From Acidiluteibacter sp965660325 (GTDB lineage Bacteria > Bacteroidota > Bacteroidia > Flavobacteriales_E > Vicingaceae), in assembly GCA_965660325.1 (NCBI GenBank), contig CBFHZL010000010.1, forward strand, positions 1 through 38,979: 38,979 nt of DNA, written 5' to 3'. Both the position numbers and the translations under genes were made by a program. The stretch's first letter is position 1; every line of letters starts with the position of its first letter. Under the pieces are notes generated by a model, which saw only the letters and a list, made by a program, of their open reading frames with translations, searched no databases and was not told where the DNA came from. This document shows positions 1 to 7,365 of this stretch, in pieces.

Positions 1-550
1 TTCCCGGCCCCATAGTTAATAGTTGATTATTAACGTTTAGCTTTATTTGTTCATTTACTCCTCTTAAATCGGAGATTCCAATTTCTAAAGTTGCCTCGTC
101 CCAAAGAATATGTTCACTATTCACTTTCCAATGTGAAAAATCAGGAAACTCAAAACTTCCCGCTATACTCAAATCTGTGTTATACAATACAGATTCATAA
201 ATTCCTCTATGCCTAACAACTGGGTTCATTTCCGCATTAATCATTAGATTCTTTGGTAAAAAGTGCGCATATTTGAGCGTTCTGCTCATTATATTCTGCT
301 CCGAGATATGTACTTCTTGATACGGTATGGTCAGCACGGGTCCTACTACTGTTTGAGCTAATCCCCAAGTTGTATTTATCTCTTGTATGGCTTGCTCCTG
401 CCTATATTGTCGTTCTCTAATTAAATCCTCTACCATAGAAGTAGGTATCATTAAAAGTAGAATTAAGAAACCTATTGAAAAGATTTTAAATGTAATTGAA
501 TTTCTAATCCATTGATTGAGTTTATCAAAGAAACCGTTTTCTTCTGCCAT
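1..550 (-). CDS. creD: CreD-like inner membrane protein (3' part outside window)
   Basis: The open frame starts at an ATG at 548-550 and runs off the left edge without a stop, so only about 183 N-terminal residues are visible. The start reads MAEENGFFDKLNQWIRNS, followed by one hydrophobic segment at about residues 20-40 and then a polar region containing W-x-x-A-Q-T-V-V-G-P-V-L-T-I-P. That pattern matches the family of CreD (cell envelope integrity inner membrane protein), which has one N-terminal helix, a large extracytoplasmic domain and further C-terminal helices not visible here. The molecular role of CreD is poorly known; in Proteobacteria it belongs to the CreBC regulon. No creBC neighbours are visible, and the next gene upstream on this strand ends at a terminator, so this gene is probably transcribed on its own. 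Confidence 0.8.
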   Translation of the reverse strand, partial: MAEENGFFDKLNQWIRNSITFKIFSIGFLILLLMIPTSMVEDLIRERQYRQEQAIQEINTTWGLAQTVVGPVLTIPYQEVHISEQNIMSRTLKYAHFLPKNLMINAEMNPVVRHRGIYESVLYNTDLSIAGSFEFPDFSHWKVNSEHILWDEATLEIGISDLRGVNEQIKLNVNNQLLTMGPG

Positions 551-562
551 TTTTTTTTGTTT

Positions 563-590
563 TGAAGTTAGCCATCATAACGAATTGCAA
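563..590 (-). promoter_or_regulatory. Possible promoter of the creD-like gene
   Basis: On the minus strand TTG (588-590) is followed after 17 nt by TAACTTCA (563-570), a 6-of-8 match to the Bacteroidota -7 consensus TAnnTTTG. It lies 12 nt before the creD ATG. The match is moderate. Confidence 0.35.
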
Positions 591-633
591 AACCCATATA
601 TTTCAGAAGGTTATGATAACAAATGTTAATTGC

Positions 634-668
634 AAAAAAAGCGCTTCCCCTAAATAGAGAAAGCGCTT
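634..668 (-). terminator. Rho-independent terminator of the 691-1164 gene
   Basis: Two copies of the self-complementary octamer AAGCGCTT (639-646 and 661-668) form a stem that extends with GU pairs to about 12 bp. Read on the minus strand it is followed by a T run (A run 634-640 on plus). It sits directly after the stop of the minus-strand gene ending at 691. Confidence 0.8.
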
Positions 669-690
669 AATTTATCTTTTGAAAAGTAGG

Positions 691-1164
691 CTACTTTTGA
701 CGCTTAAAATAAAAACGAGTAATAAACAACCCATTGGAATCATCAGCACTTCCTACCGACTCTACTCCTGAATTAATGCTTACAATCTCCCAACCTTCGT
801 CTAAAAATTGACTGACTCTAGAATTAATCACCGCATCATTTGCAGCAATATTTTGAAATCGTATACCTCCGATATTAAAGAAGTTCAATAGCTTGGTCTC
901 TTCGTAATTCTTTACGCGGATATCACCACGGTCAGATTTATTTCTTGCATTATCATCCTCTGACATTACTTTTGAGAACTCTTTATAATCTCGCTCTTCT
1001 AATGATTCAATAATTCTAGATCTTCCGGCACCATTTGGAACAATGGATTCAACCACTGTTATGGTTTTAAAATCATAAAGTGCTCCTTCGGGCTTAAATG
1101 AGTAAATCACAAGTGAAAGGCAACAGATTGAAATAGCTAAGGTGATGTAATTGATTGTTTTCAT
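691..1164 (-). CDS. Small exported or membrane-anchored protein, DUF4177-like pattern
   Basis: This 157-residue protein has an N-terminal hydrophobic segment (about residues 6-22, MKTINYITLAISICC...) that could be a signal peptide or anchor, then a soluble domain. The C-terminal part contains V-S-Q-F-L-D-E-G-W-E-I-V-S-I and ends F-I-T-R-F-Y-F-K-R. This resembles the pattern of DUF4177-type small domains (leucine-rich helix, GWELV strand, final FxR strand), but the match is by eye only. The gene lies 28 nt downstream of the DEAD-box helicase gene on the same strand with no terminator between, so the two are probably cotranscribed, and transcription then stops at the hairpin at 634-668. I cannot assign a function. 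Confidence 0.7.
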   Translation of the reverse strand: MKTINYITLAISICCLSLVIYSFKPEGALYDFKTITVVESIVPNGAGRSRIIESLEERDYKEFSKVMSEDDNARNKSDRGDIRVKNYEETKLLNFFNIGGIRFQNIAANDAVINSRVSQFLDEGWEIVSINSGVESVGSADDSNGLFITRFYFKRQK

Positions 1165-1192
1165 TGTATTTATAATTAAAGGTTAAGCTTAT

Positions 1193-2437
1193 TTATTTAC
1201 GTCGTTTTTTCTTTTTGGCCTTCCAAGCAGCTTCGTCTTGCTCTGCTTCTTTCATCAATGCTTCCCAATCGTCCTCCTTTTTAACAGTCTCCGTTTTGGT
1301 AAACTCATACTCACGCTTTGTAATCTCTATTCGATGAATAGGTTTCCCTAAATTCTCTTCAATCATTTTAAGCAACTCTTTCTCTTCTGTACTGCAGAAT
1401 GAAATGGCCTGCCCTTTTCGGTCTCCTCTTCCGGTTCTTCCAACTCGGTGAACATAGTGCTCTGATGATTCAGGTAAATCATAATTAATGACATATTCTA
1501 CATTAGGAATGTCAATACCCCTAGCCGAAATATCAGTAGCAATTAACACCTTAGTATTATTTCCTCTAAAAGAAGCCATAACCGCTTCTCTTTCGTGCTG
1601 TTCTTTATCGCCATGGAGTGTCTCAGTGTCGATATCAAATGAAGCCATTGCTTTTTTAACCCGCTCGGCACGCACTTTAGTCCGCACAAAAACCAACGTT
1701 TTCTTATCTGGCTGCTCAGTCAATAAATGTTTTAAGAAAAAACGTTTATCGTCCATTTCGATGAAAGCTACTGCATGCTCAATATTTTTTGCGACAGGAT
1801 CTTTCGGTGAGATTTGAATACGAATGGCATTGGTTACCAATGAATACGCTAACTTCTTAATCTTCTCATTAATGGTAGCAGAGAAAAATAACGTTTGTCG
1901 CATTTTAGGCAAATGTCTCATCAGGTCTTTAATGTCTTTAATAAAGCCTAAGTCAAGCATATGATCGGCCTCGTCGAGCACTAATATTTCTACCCGCTTC
2001 AGATCTAAGGCACCTTGACTAACCAAATCAAACATTCTACCAGGTGTAGCAATTAATATATCCACCCCTTTTTCTAACGTTTCTTTTTGGGGTTCTTGAT
2101 CTACTCCTCCATGAATACAGAAAGTGGTCACCCGTGTTTTCTTACATAACGTTTTAAAAACTGTTTCTATCTGAAGAGCCAATTCATGCGTAGGTGCCAT
2201 TACCAAGCATTTAACTCCATCAGGTCGCTTAAGCATCTTACGTGAATGCAAAATATGAATGATTGGAATAGCAAAAGCAGCAGTTTTTCCGGTACCTGTT
2301 TGAGCAATTGCCAATACATCCTCTCCATTCAAAATAGCGGGAATAGATTTAAATTGAATGTCAGTTGGCCGCTTAAACCCCTGTTTGTCGATATTTCTTT
2401 TCAGCTCATCAACAATATAATAGTCAGTAAATTTCAT
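1193..2437 (-). CDS. RhlE-type DEAD-box ATP-dependent RNA helicase
   Basis: The 414-residue protein carries a complete DEAD-box core. It has a Q motif near residue 28, motif I AQTGTGKT (45-52), motif Ia PTHELA (82-87), TPGR (131-134), DEAD (155-158), SAT (186-188), and in the second RecA domain S-A-R-G-I-D followed by H-R-V-G-R-T-G-R. Such enzymes unwind short RNA duplexes with ATP in ribosome assembly, mRNA turnover or cold adaptation. After the core there is a short lysine-rich tail (ending KAKKKKRRK) typical of RhlE-like proteins that bind RNA non-specifically. Motif Ia has H where nearly all relatives have R (PTRELA). The gene follows the cold-shock-domain gene at 2537-2989 but is separated from it by a terminator. 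A TATATTTG box ends 4 nt before the ATG, suggesting its own, possibly leaderless, transcript. Confidence 0.93.
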   Translation of the reverse strand: MKFTDYYIVDELKRNIDKQGFKRPTDIQFKSIPAILNGEDVLAIAQTGTGKTAAFAIPIIHILHSRKMLKRPDGVKCLVMAPTHELALQIETVFKTLCKKTRVTTFCIHGGVDQEPQKETLEKGVDILIATPGRMFDLVSQGALDLKRVEILVLDEADHMLDLGFIKDIKDLMRHLPKMRQTLFFSATINEKIKKLAYSLVTNAIRIQISPKDPVAKNIEHAVAFIEMDDKRFFLKHLLTEQPDKKTLVFVRTKVRAERVKKAMASFDIDTETLHGDKEQHEREAVMASFRGNNTKVLIATDISARGIDIPNVEYVINYDLPESSEHYVHRVGRTGRGDRKGQAISFCSTEEKELLKMIEENLGKPIHRIEITKREYEFTKTETVKKEDDWEALMKEAEQDEAAWKAKKKKRRK

Positions 2438-2441
2438 GGAG

Positions 2442-2449
2442 CAAATATA
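2442..2449 (-). promoter_or_regulatory. -7 promoter box 4 nt before the helicase ATG
   Basis: TATATTTG (minus strand) is a perfect match to TAnnTTTG and is separated from the ATG at 2435-2437 by only four bases (CTCC). The transcription start would then fall on or beside the A of the ATG. I see no clear TTG at the -33 position. Confidence 0.5.
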
Positions 2450-2481
2450 ATTTAATGTGCTTTAATCACCTGATTAAAACA

Positions 2482-2513
2482 GAAAAAACCCATTTCCACA
2501 AGTGAAAATGGGT
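2482..2513 (-). terminator. Terminator of the cold-shock-domain gene
   Basis: ACCCATTT (2488-2495) pairs with AAATGGGT (2506-2513). On the minus strand the stem is followed by six T. It lies 24 nt after the stop of the gene at 2537-2989. Confidence 0.85.
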
Positions 2514-2536
2514 CATTTTATGATATGATAATCAGA

Positions 2537-2989
2537 TTAAACCTTCTTAACGCGTACAGCGTTCATTCCTTTAAGGCCCTTCTCTAATTCAAAAGTTACT
2601 TTATCATTTTCTTGAATCTCTTCTAAACAACCGTGAACATGAACAAAGAATTTCTCTTGCGTCGTTAGGTCATTTATAAATCCAAATCCTTTCGAGTGGT
2701 TAAAGAAAGCTACTTTTCCTTGACGCTCTGTTGGCTCTTCATCCTCTTCGGATCTTCTTGCGACACCAATCTCGATGCTATCAACATCAATCTTTTCCTT
2801 CTTTTTTGTAGGATCTGGAGGAGTATCAGTAATTACTCCAAACTCGTCAACGTAAGCGATCATATTATCAAGACCACCGCCCTCTGAGTTGGCTTTACGT
2901 TCTTCTTTTCTTTTTGCTTTTTCTTCACGCTTCTTCAAACGCGCTTTTTCTTTTTCTTTTTTGTTGTAGGTCTGTTGGGACTTTGCCAT
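2537..2989 (-). CDS. Cold-shock-domain protein with lysine-rich N-terminal extension
   Basis: The C-terminal 60 residues (about 90-149) are a cold-shock domain with RNP1 K-G-F-G-F-I (100-105) and RNP2 F-F-V-H-V (114-118), the aromatic surface that binds single-stranded RNA or DNA. Ahead of it lies an extension of about 85 residues that classical CspA proteins (about 70 aa) lack. Residues 9-33 are almost entirely K, R and E, and 60-90 are acidic and Pro-rich. The protein probably acts as an RNA chaperone. It is adjacent to a DEAD-box helicase gene, a pairing that fits cold-dependent RNA remodelling, although a terminator separates the two transcripts. A long hairpin-containing leader (2990-3150) precedes the ATG. 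Confidence 0.9.
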   Translation of the reverse strand: MAKSQQTYNKKEKEKARLKKREEKAKRKEERKANSEGGGLDNMIAYVDEFGVITDTPPDPTKKKEKIDVDSIEIGVARRSEEDEEPTERQGKVAFFNHSKGFGFINDLTTQEKFFVHVHGCLEEIQENDKVTFELEKGLKGMNAVRVKKV

Positions 2990-3150
2990 TCGCTGATGTA
3001 TAATTTATAATTGATTAATAGTGCTTTACAACTCGTAAAGCTGCCGCTTGAAGTATAATTGCAGGAAGTATAAAGGATGGTAATTCCTTTATTAATTTTG
3101 CTTCAAATTGGCCAAGTAGTGCTTAACAGGCATCACTCTGTTGCTAAAAC
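2990..3150 (-). promoter_or_regulatory. Long structured 5' leader of the cold-shock gene
   Basis: If transcription starts from the box at 3157-3164, the mRNA has a leader of about 160 nt. It holds a perfect 7-bp hairpin GCTTTAC/GTAAAGC (3023-3029 with 3035-3041, 5-nt loop) and a second 7-bp hairpin TAAAGGA/TCCTTTA (3071-3077 with 3085-3091). The second is enclosed by TTGAAG/CTTCAA (3049-3054 with 3101-3106). Long structured leaders regulate cspA in Escherichia coli; regulation here is inferred by analogy. Confidence 0.45.
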
Positions 3151-3156
3151 TTTTCA

Positions 3157-3164
3157 CAAAGGTA
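3157..3164 (-). promoter_or_regulatory. -7 promoter box of the cold-shock gene
   Basis: TACCTTTG on the minus strand matches TAnnTTTG exactly and is the best candidate between the two flanking genes. No clear TTG lies at -33. Confidence 0.45.
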
Positions 3165-3237
3165 AGCAGTCTAGTTTGATTATTTAGTTAAATCAGTGAA
3201 TTATACAATAGGATTGGTATTAGCTGTGATAAAGCAT

Positions 3238-3272
3238 AAAAATAGGCGACTACTAAAAAGAGCAATCGCCTA
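3238..3272 (-). terminator. Terminator of the CxxCH T9SS-cargo gene
   Basis: TAGGCGA (3243-3249) pairs with TCGCCTA (3266-3272), with five T following on the minus strand. It lies 18 nt after the stop at 3290. Confidence 0.75.
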
Positions 3273-3289
3273 TAAAAAAAATAGTTCTG

Positions 3290-4126
3290 CTATCTTACCA
3301 CAATTCGTTTGGTGGCACTTCCTTGATTGTTTGTAATGATTTGAGCCATATATACACCTGAATTCAACTTAGTCATATCAACCACTTCTTGACCGTTTGC
3401 ATCAACAGATAATGATCGATCCATAATTAGCTTTCCACTTAAATCAACAATTTTAATAATTCCTGTAAGTGTTTCTGAATTTGAGTTTTGAATAAATAGC
3501 TGCCCCTCTACAGGATTGGGAAAGAACGCTAATTTATCAGCAATAGACAATTCATTTACTGAAGTGCTGATATCCTCACTAATGGTTAGTGAAGTCGTGT
3601 TACCGCCATCACCACTTGTAGAGCCATCATTATTAACAGCAGCTCCACCTGCATAAAATACGATATCACCAGTACCTGCAACAGGAGCAGTCCATTTGGT
3701 AGAAAAAGTACTCGTTATACTTTTTCCACGGTGTTCTGCATAATCACGTTGTCCAGCTGAGGCTATCCTAGTATTTGGTGCAGGTTGAGTCCATGCATTA
3801 TATGGAATCGAGTTACTTGTAAGTGTTACCATTTGAAAACCATATCGCTGAGCAGTTCCCGTAGTATTGATGGACACGTCTACATCATAAACTTTACCAG
3901 GAACATAATCAGATACAGGAAAACCTGTTGAGTCTTTTAAAGTTATGGATACGGTAGTTCCAAAACCTCCACCATGGCATGATCTACAAGTCTGTCCCTC
4001 TCCAGGAGCACCTGTATTTCCGTCATTTGCTGAAAAAGCTCTACCGTTTGAGCTAGAAGTTAAAAGGATACTACCTCCAACAAAAAGGAGTGTTCCAAAA
4101 AATAAAGTGTAAATGGTCTTTTTCAT
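3290..4126 (-). CDS. T9SS-secreted protein with CxxCH motif (choice-of-anchor V / Reeler-like)
   Basis: This 278-residue protein starts with a signal peptide (MKKTIYTLFFGTLLF...) and has the segment G-N-T-G-A-P-G-E-G-Q-T-C-R-S-C-H-G-G at residues 37-54. That segment is typical of the Bacteroidota 'choice-of-anchor V' (Reeler-like beta-sandwich) domain that follows it to about residue 185. C-R-S-C-H (47-51) has the form of a c-type haem site; whether haem is attached is unknown. The last 80 residues contain F-F-P-N-P-V, L-S-G-K and a final K-R-I-V-V-R, a type A T9SS C-terminal sorting domain that directs export across the outer membrane and is then cleaved. It is divergent from a second T9SS cargo gene at 4279, with which it shares a 152-bp promoter region. 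The biological role is unknown. Confidence 0.85.
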   Translation of the reverse strand: MKKTIYTLFFGTLLFVGGSILLTSSSNGRAFSANDGNTGAPGEGQTCRSCHGGGFGTTVSITLKDSTGFPVSDYVPGKVYDVDVSINTTGTAQRYGFQMVTLTSNSIPYNAWTQPAPNTRIASAGQRDYAEHRGKSITSTFSTKWTAPVAGTGDIVFYAGGAAVNNDGSTSGDGGNTTSLTISEDISTSVNELSIADKLAFFPNPVEGQLFIQNSNSETLTGIIKIVDLSGKLIMDRSLSVDANGQEVVDMTKLNSGVYMAQIITNNQGSATKRIVVR

Positions 4127-4143
4127 CTTATATAATTTTGAAG

Positions 4144-4151
4144 CGAATATA
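4144..4151 (-). promoter_or_regulatory. Possible -7 box of the CxxCH gene
   Basis: TATATTCG on the minus strand is a 7-of-8 match to TAnnTTTG, 17 nt before the ATG at 4124-4126. Confidence 0.35.
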
Positions 4152-4253
4152 GAAAAGTTAATTGACTTAAGGTTAACCTGTTTTTCATCGCATTGTTTAC
4201 CTACTTTTCACTTCTTTGTCGATATCACGACACTTACCTCCAAATGTGTAACC

Positions 4254-4261
4254 TATTTTTG
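4254..4261 (+). promoter_or_regulatory. -7 promoter box of the thioredoxin-fold T9SS gene
   Basis: TATTTTTG matches the consensus exactly, 17 nt before the ATG at 4279. TTA rather than TTG lies about 17 nt upstream. Confidence 0.45.
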
Positions 4262-4278
4262 ATGTAAAATCAAAGACC

Positions 4279-5010
4279 ATGAAAACTTTACAATCCATTC
4301 TTCTAGCGCTGTGTGTTTCCTTTTTATCAAACACTTACGCTCAAACACCGACTAATGCAACTGTGTATGATTGTGCAAACATTTCAAAGAATATCTACAC
4401 TACTTTAGGAACAGGAAAATCACTTGTGGTTTTGTCTAAAGGTTTCGATTGTTCTATCTGTATTAATGCAGCTCCTGCTTGGCAAACATTTGCTGCTGCA
4501 AATACTAACCAGGTAGAAGTATGGGGAGCTATGACCTTTACTTACGGAATGGCTGTGCCAAATTGCAGCAATGTGTCCACATGGAAAAACACCCACAATT
4601 GGAATGACATCTTAATGTTTATTGATACCACAGAACGATGGTACCAAAGCGGCACCCCTCGATACATCGTTTACTCTGCCATAGATAGCTCCATTGTATA
4701 CCAAGGACGAAATGCTGCTACAGCACGAAACATTGCATTGAATAATTCTGTAGTTAGTAGCGTTAATGACTACACCGCTGTAAATGATGTAAAATTGCTT
4801 AATAACGGCAGGCAAATAACGGTAGCAAACTTGCCTGATGATCTCGAGTCAATTCATTTAGTGGATATCTCAGGGCGAATAATGAAACAACTCAAGCCGA
4901 GTGCAGATCAAGTATCCATTTCAGGGGAGCGACATACGGGCATCTACTTTTTACGATTTATAAGTAATACCAACCAAATTGCAACACTAAAGATTGCGCT
5001 CGGATACTAG
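4279..5010 (+). CDS. Secreted thioredoxin-like protein with T9SS sorting domain
   Basis: The 243-residue protein has a signal peptide (MKTLQSILLALCVSFLSNTYAQ, cleavage near residue 21). Next comes a domain with K-S-L-V-V-L-S-K-G-F-D-C-S-I-C at residues 47-61, where the beta strand leading into C58-S-I-C61 looks like a thioredoxin-fold active site. Later, W-Y-Q-S-G-T-P-R-Y-I-V could supply the usual cis-proline loop (TP). The C-terminal part (from about 165) has the strand pattern of a T9SS sorting domain: L-V-D-I-S-G-R, T-G-I-Y-F-L-R, and a hydrophobic end. A secreted redox or disulfide role is plausible but unproven. The neighbouring divergent gene also encodes a T9SS cargo with a CxxC motif, which hints at a shared function. 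Confidence 0.8.
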   Translation: MKTLQSILLALCVSFLSNTYAQTPTNATVYDCANISKNIYTTLGTGKSLVVLSKGFDCSICINAAPAWQTFAAANTNQVEVWGAMTFTYGMAVPNCSNVSTWKNTHNWNDILMFIDTTERWYQSGTPRYIVYSAIDSSIVYQGRNAATARNIALNNSVVSSVNDYTAVNDVKLLNNGRQITVANLPDDLESIHLVDISGRIMKQLKPSADQVSISGERHTGIYFLRFISNTNQIATLKIALGY

Positions 5011-5086
5011 TTATATCTGTTTGGGTTAATAATAATGAATCTTTAATTGAATACAATCGAAACAATAACAAGCAAAATTAATTGAC

Positions 5087-5125
5087 AAAAAAAACGCCCC
5101 ATTTGAGTTTCAAATGGGGCGTTTT
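5087..5125. terminator. Strong bidirectional terminator between convergent genes
   Basis: A 15-bp perfect stem, AAAACGCCCCATTTG (5091-5105) with CAAATGGGGCGTTTT (5111-5125), has a 5-nt loop. The minus strand has eight T after it, so it mainly terminates the helicase gene ending at 5140, but it can also stop the plus-strand gene ending at 5010. Confidence 0.9.
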
Positions 5126-5139
5126 GCAGTTGAGTGAAA

Positions 5140-6681
5140 TTACTCATATTGTTTCATGGCTTCAAGCTGTATAAACTTCCGTGTAATGGAAGAAACTAGC
5201 TGGCGCTTATAATCATCTTGCAACCATTTAATATAATTCTTCGTGCTCTTCGTTAGACAGTGCGCATAACGCTTAGCTCTATTTTCAATATCCTCTTCTA
5301 ATAGCCCTGCAAGTTGACGTGCTTCGTATACATCCTCGGCATTATCAAGACACATATTGATGTGTTGCTCTAAGGATTTATCCAATACGATTTTTGGGCG
5401 CTTTCCTGCATTTTGAGCCTTAGTATACTCCCCTTCTATATCAATTTCGATATCTTCTGTTTTACTAAATCGCTCGCGAACCTCTTCAGGTAACACATAC
5501 TTGAAGTTTTTCTCAATGTCTTCATCTGAGGTAATGTTTTCCAAGTAGAAGTCTGGCGATTTAAAGATATCGTGCCAATTGATCGGTGCATCCCACATAC
5601 CAAAGCGCAACGCATTGTTTCCTAAATCAATTACAGTAAATTTCTTCTTGTTTTTAATGACACGACTACCTCTACCAATCATTTGGTGGTACAACGTCAA
5701 TGATTTGGTGGCTCTGTTAAGAACAATTGTTTCAATAGAAGGCTCATCAAAACCTGTAGTTAAAATCCCTACCGATGTTAAAATAGCATCCGGAGTTTTC
5801 TTAAACCAATCTAAGATTTCTCTTCTTTCGTCTTCTTTATGGGTATTATCAAGGTGCCTTACATCATATCCAGCTTTTTCAAATAGAATTTGAACATGCT
5901 TCGAAGTGTTGATCCCATTATTAAAAATCAAGGTTTTTGTGCCTTTTGCTTTGTGTTCATAGGCATAAAGCAATTTATCCAACATGGTAAAATTAGAATA
6001 CAGCAGCTCAGATGACTTTACCGTATAATCTCCATTTATACCAACTTTCAATGTACTTAGACTAACATCATAGCTGTAGGTCTCTGCTTTTGCTAAGAAA
6101 CCTTTTTCAATCAATCCTGCAATAGAATGTCCAACGATTAATTCGTGGTACAAATGCTTCATTGGAAGCTTGATGTTTGAACTTAATGGTGTTGCAGTAA
6201 CGCCTAAAACAATGCTCTTACCAAAATAATCGAACAGCTTTCTAAATGAATTGTAGTGCGCTTCATCGATGATCACTAATCCTACATTCTGCATGTCCAT
6301 CACCTGATCCTGCAAACGGTTGTTTAACGTTTCTACCATCGCCACAAAGCATTTGTAATCGTTGTCGTTTGGCAACGTTTTTACTTTACTGTTGATGATT
6401 TTATTATGAACTCCAATTTCTGACAATAAGCCAGACGTTTGATTACACAATTCGATCCGGTGGGTCAGAATCAATACTTTTTTGCCAGTCTCAGCAATGT
6501 ATCGCTTGGCTATTTCAGCAAAAATTACTGTTTTTCCTCCGCCTGTTGGTAGTTGATAAAGTAGGTTGTGGTTTTCAGGGAAACTATTAAACTTCTCAAA
6601 TATTTGCTCTATCGCTGCATGTTGATAATCGTATAGCTTTTTTCCAGTTTTCTTCTCATTGCTGTCATAAGACATGCCCAT
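5140..6681 (-). CDS. SF2 DEAD/DEAH-box helicase (RadD/type I restriction-like)
   Basis: The 513-residue protein has the superfamily 2 helicase core. L-Y-D-Y-Q-H-A-A-I (Q-like motif) sits near residue 16, Walker A is L-P-T-G-G-G-K-T, followed by D-E-A-H, G-V-T-A-T-P, and in the second domain T-T-G-F-D-E-P with H-Q-M-I-G-R-G-S-R. This layout is that of RadD/YejH and of restriction-type DNA translocases, not of RNA DEAD-box proteins, so DNA is the likelier substrate. There is no nuclease or zinc-finger domain; the C-terminal 110 residues are charged and helical and I do not recognise them. An unusually clear Shine-Dalgarno GGAGA (6688-6692) 6 nt before the ATG supports this start over the in-frame ATG two codons later. 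No methylase or specificity subunit is nearby, so I do not call a restriction system. Confidence 0.85.
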   Translation of the reverse strand: MGMSYDSNEKKTGKKLYDYQHAAIEQIFEKFNSFPENHNLLYQLPTGGGKTVIFAEIAKRYIAETGKKVLILTHRIELCNQTSGLLSEIGVHNKIINSKVKTLPNDNDYKCFVAMVETLNNRLQDQVMDMQNVGLVIIDEAHYNSFRKLFDYFGKSIVLGVTATPLSSNIKLPMKHLYHELIVGHSIAGLIEKGFLAKAETYSYDVSLSTLKVGINGDYTVKSSELLYSNFTMLDKLLYAYEHKAKGTKTLIFNNGINTSKHVQILFEKAGYDVRHLDNTHKEDERREILDWFKKTPDAILTSVGILTTGFDEPSIETIVLNRATKSLTLYHQMIGRGSRVIKNKKKFTVIDLGNNALRFGMWDAPINWHDIFKSPDFYLENITSDEDIEKNFKYVLPEEVRERFSKTEDIEIDIEGEYTKAQNAGKRPKIVLDKSLEQHINMCLDNAEDVYEARQLAGLLEEDIENRAKRYAHCLTKSTKNYIKWLQDDYKRQLVSSITRKFIQLEAMKQYE

Positions 6682-6714
6682 AAAAGTCTCCTTTTTCTTG
6701 ATAGTTAATAGTAG

Positions 6715-6745
6715 GCCCTAATAAAAAAAGGGCGCTACAAAGTTA
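6715..6745 (-). promoter_or_regulatory. -7 box and leader hairpin of the SF2 helicase gene
   Basis: TAACTTTG (6738-6745, minus strand) is an exact -7 box about 57 nt before the ATG. A hairpin GCCCT/AGGGC (6715-6719 with 6729-6733, loop almost all A/T) would sit at the very 5' end of the transcript. Confidence 0.4.
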
Positions 6746-6819
6746 GTCCTTAAAAAGGGTTCTATCCACTATTATACCTACTTTTTTATTATTAAATAAT
6801 CAAAAAGTGTTATGCGCGC

Positions 6820-7365
6820 TTAATTTTTAATGTGATGAAAGTCCTCGCTATCTTCGTCAAGTAGCTGATAAGCATCATCAAAGTCGAACCAATTCTCCCA
6901 GCTTTGCAACTTCGCTTCATCCCTTATCAAAGCAATACGCTCCTTAAATGGCTGATGAATTCCCTTTTGAATAACATACACAATTAACTCTCGATAGGAC
7001 TTAAGCATGCTCTTGTAAAACGCGGCTTGATTTACCGTTTTCTCCTTACAAAATAACTGAGCAATATTTAAATTATAGAGCATAAAATCAGCAATCAATG
7101 AAGGATCCATTTCAATGGTTTTAAAATGCTGAATGTGTTTTTGAGCAACAGATCGCCTGGCTTTAGCTCTTCGTTTTGTATTTGGGAAGTATTCTTTATA
7201 TACTTTCGCTTTAGCAGCATCCATTATTTTTTGTTCCTGTGGATTAAAAGCAAAATCATAATACGTTTTTACCGCCTTAAATCGTTCGTACAAATCAATA
7301 ATTTGTTCTTCCAATTGCGCCTTTTTTAGCCCTGTTAAATATCCTTTTAGCTCTCTTTTTGACAT
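6820..7365 (-). CDS. DUF6155-family protein
   Basis: A 181-residue soluble, strongly basic and helical protein starting MSKRELKGYLTGLKKAQLEE, which I recognise as the DUF6155 type found in Bacteroidota and some Firmicutes. There is no signal peptide or membrane segment. Residues 50-75 are rich in K and R (K-A-K-V-Y-K-E-Y-F-P-N-T-K-R-R-A-K-A-R-R), which might contact nucleic acid, but no function is established. The start codon overlaps the stop of the DUF3820 gene by one base (TAATG), so the two are translationally coupled. Confidence 0.7.
   Translation of the reverse strand: MSKRELKGYLTGLKKAQLEEQIIDLYERFKAVKTYYDFAFNPQEQKIMDAAKAKVYKEYFPNTKRRAKARRSVAQKHIQHFKTIEMDPSLIADFMLYNLNIAQLFCKEKTVNQAAFYKSMLKSYRELIVYVIQKGIHQPFKERIALIRDEAKLQSWENWFDFDDAYQLLDEDSEDFHHIKN

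Noticed and set aside
5140..6681. SF2 helicase as part of a restriction or defence system
   Set aside because: No methyltransferase, specificity subunit, nuclease or other defence partner is adjacent; the neighbours are small DUF proteins and housekeeping genes.
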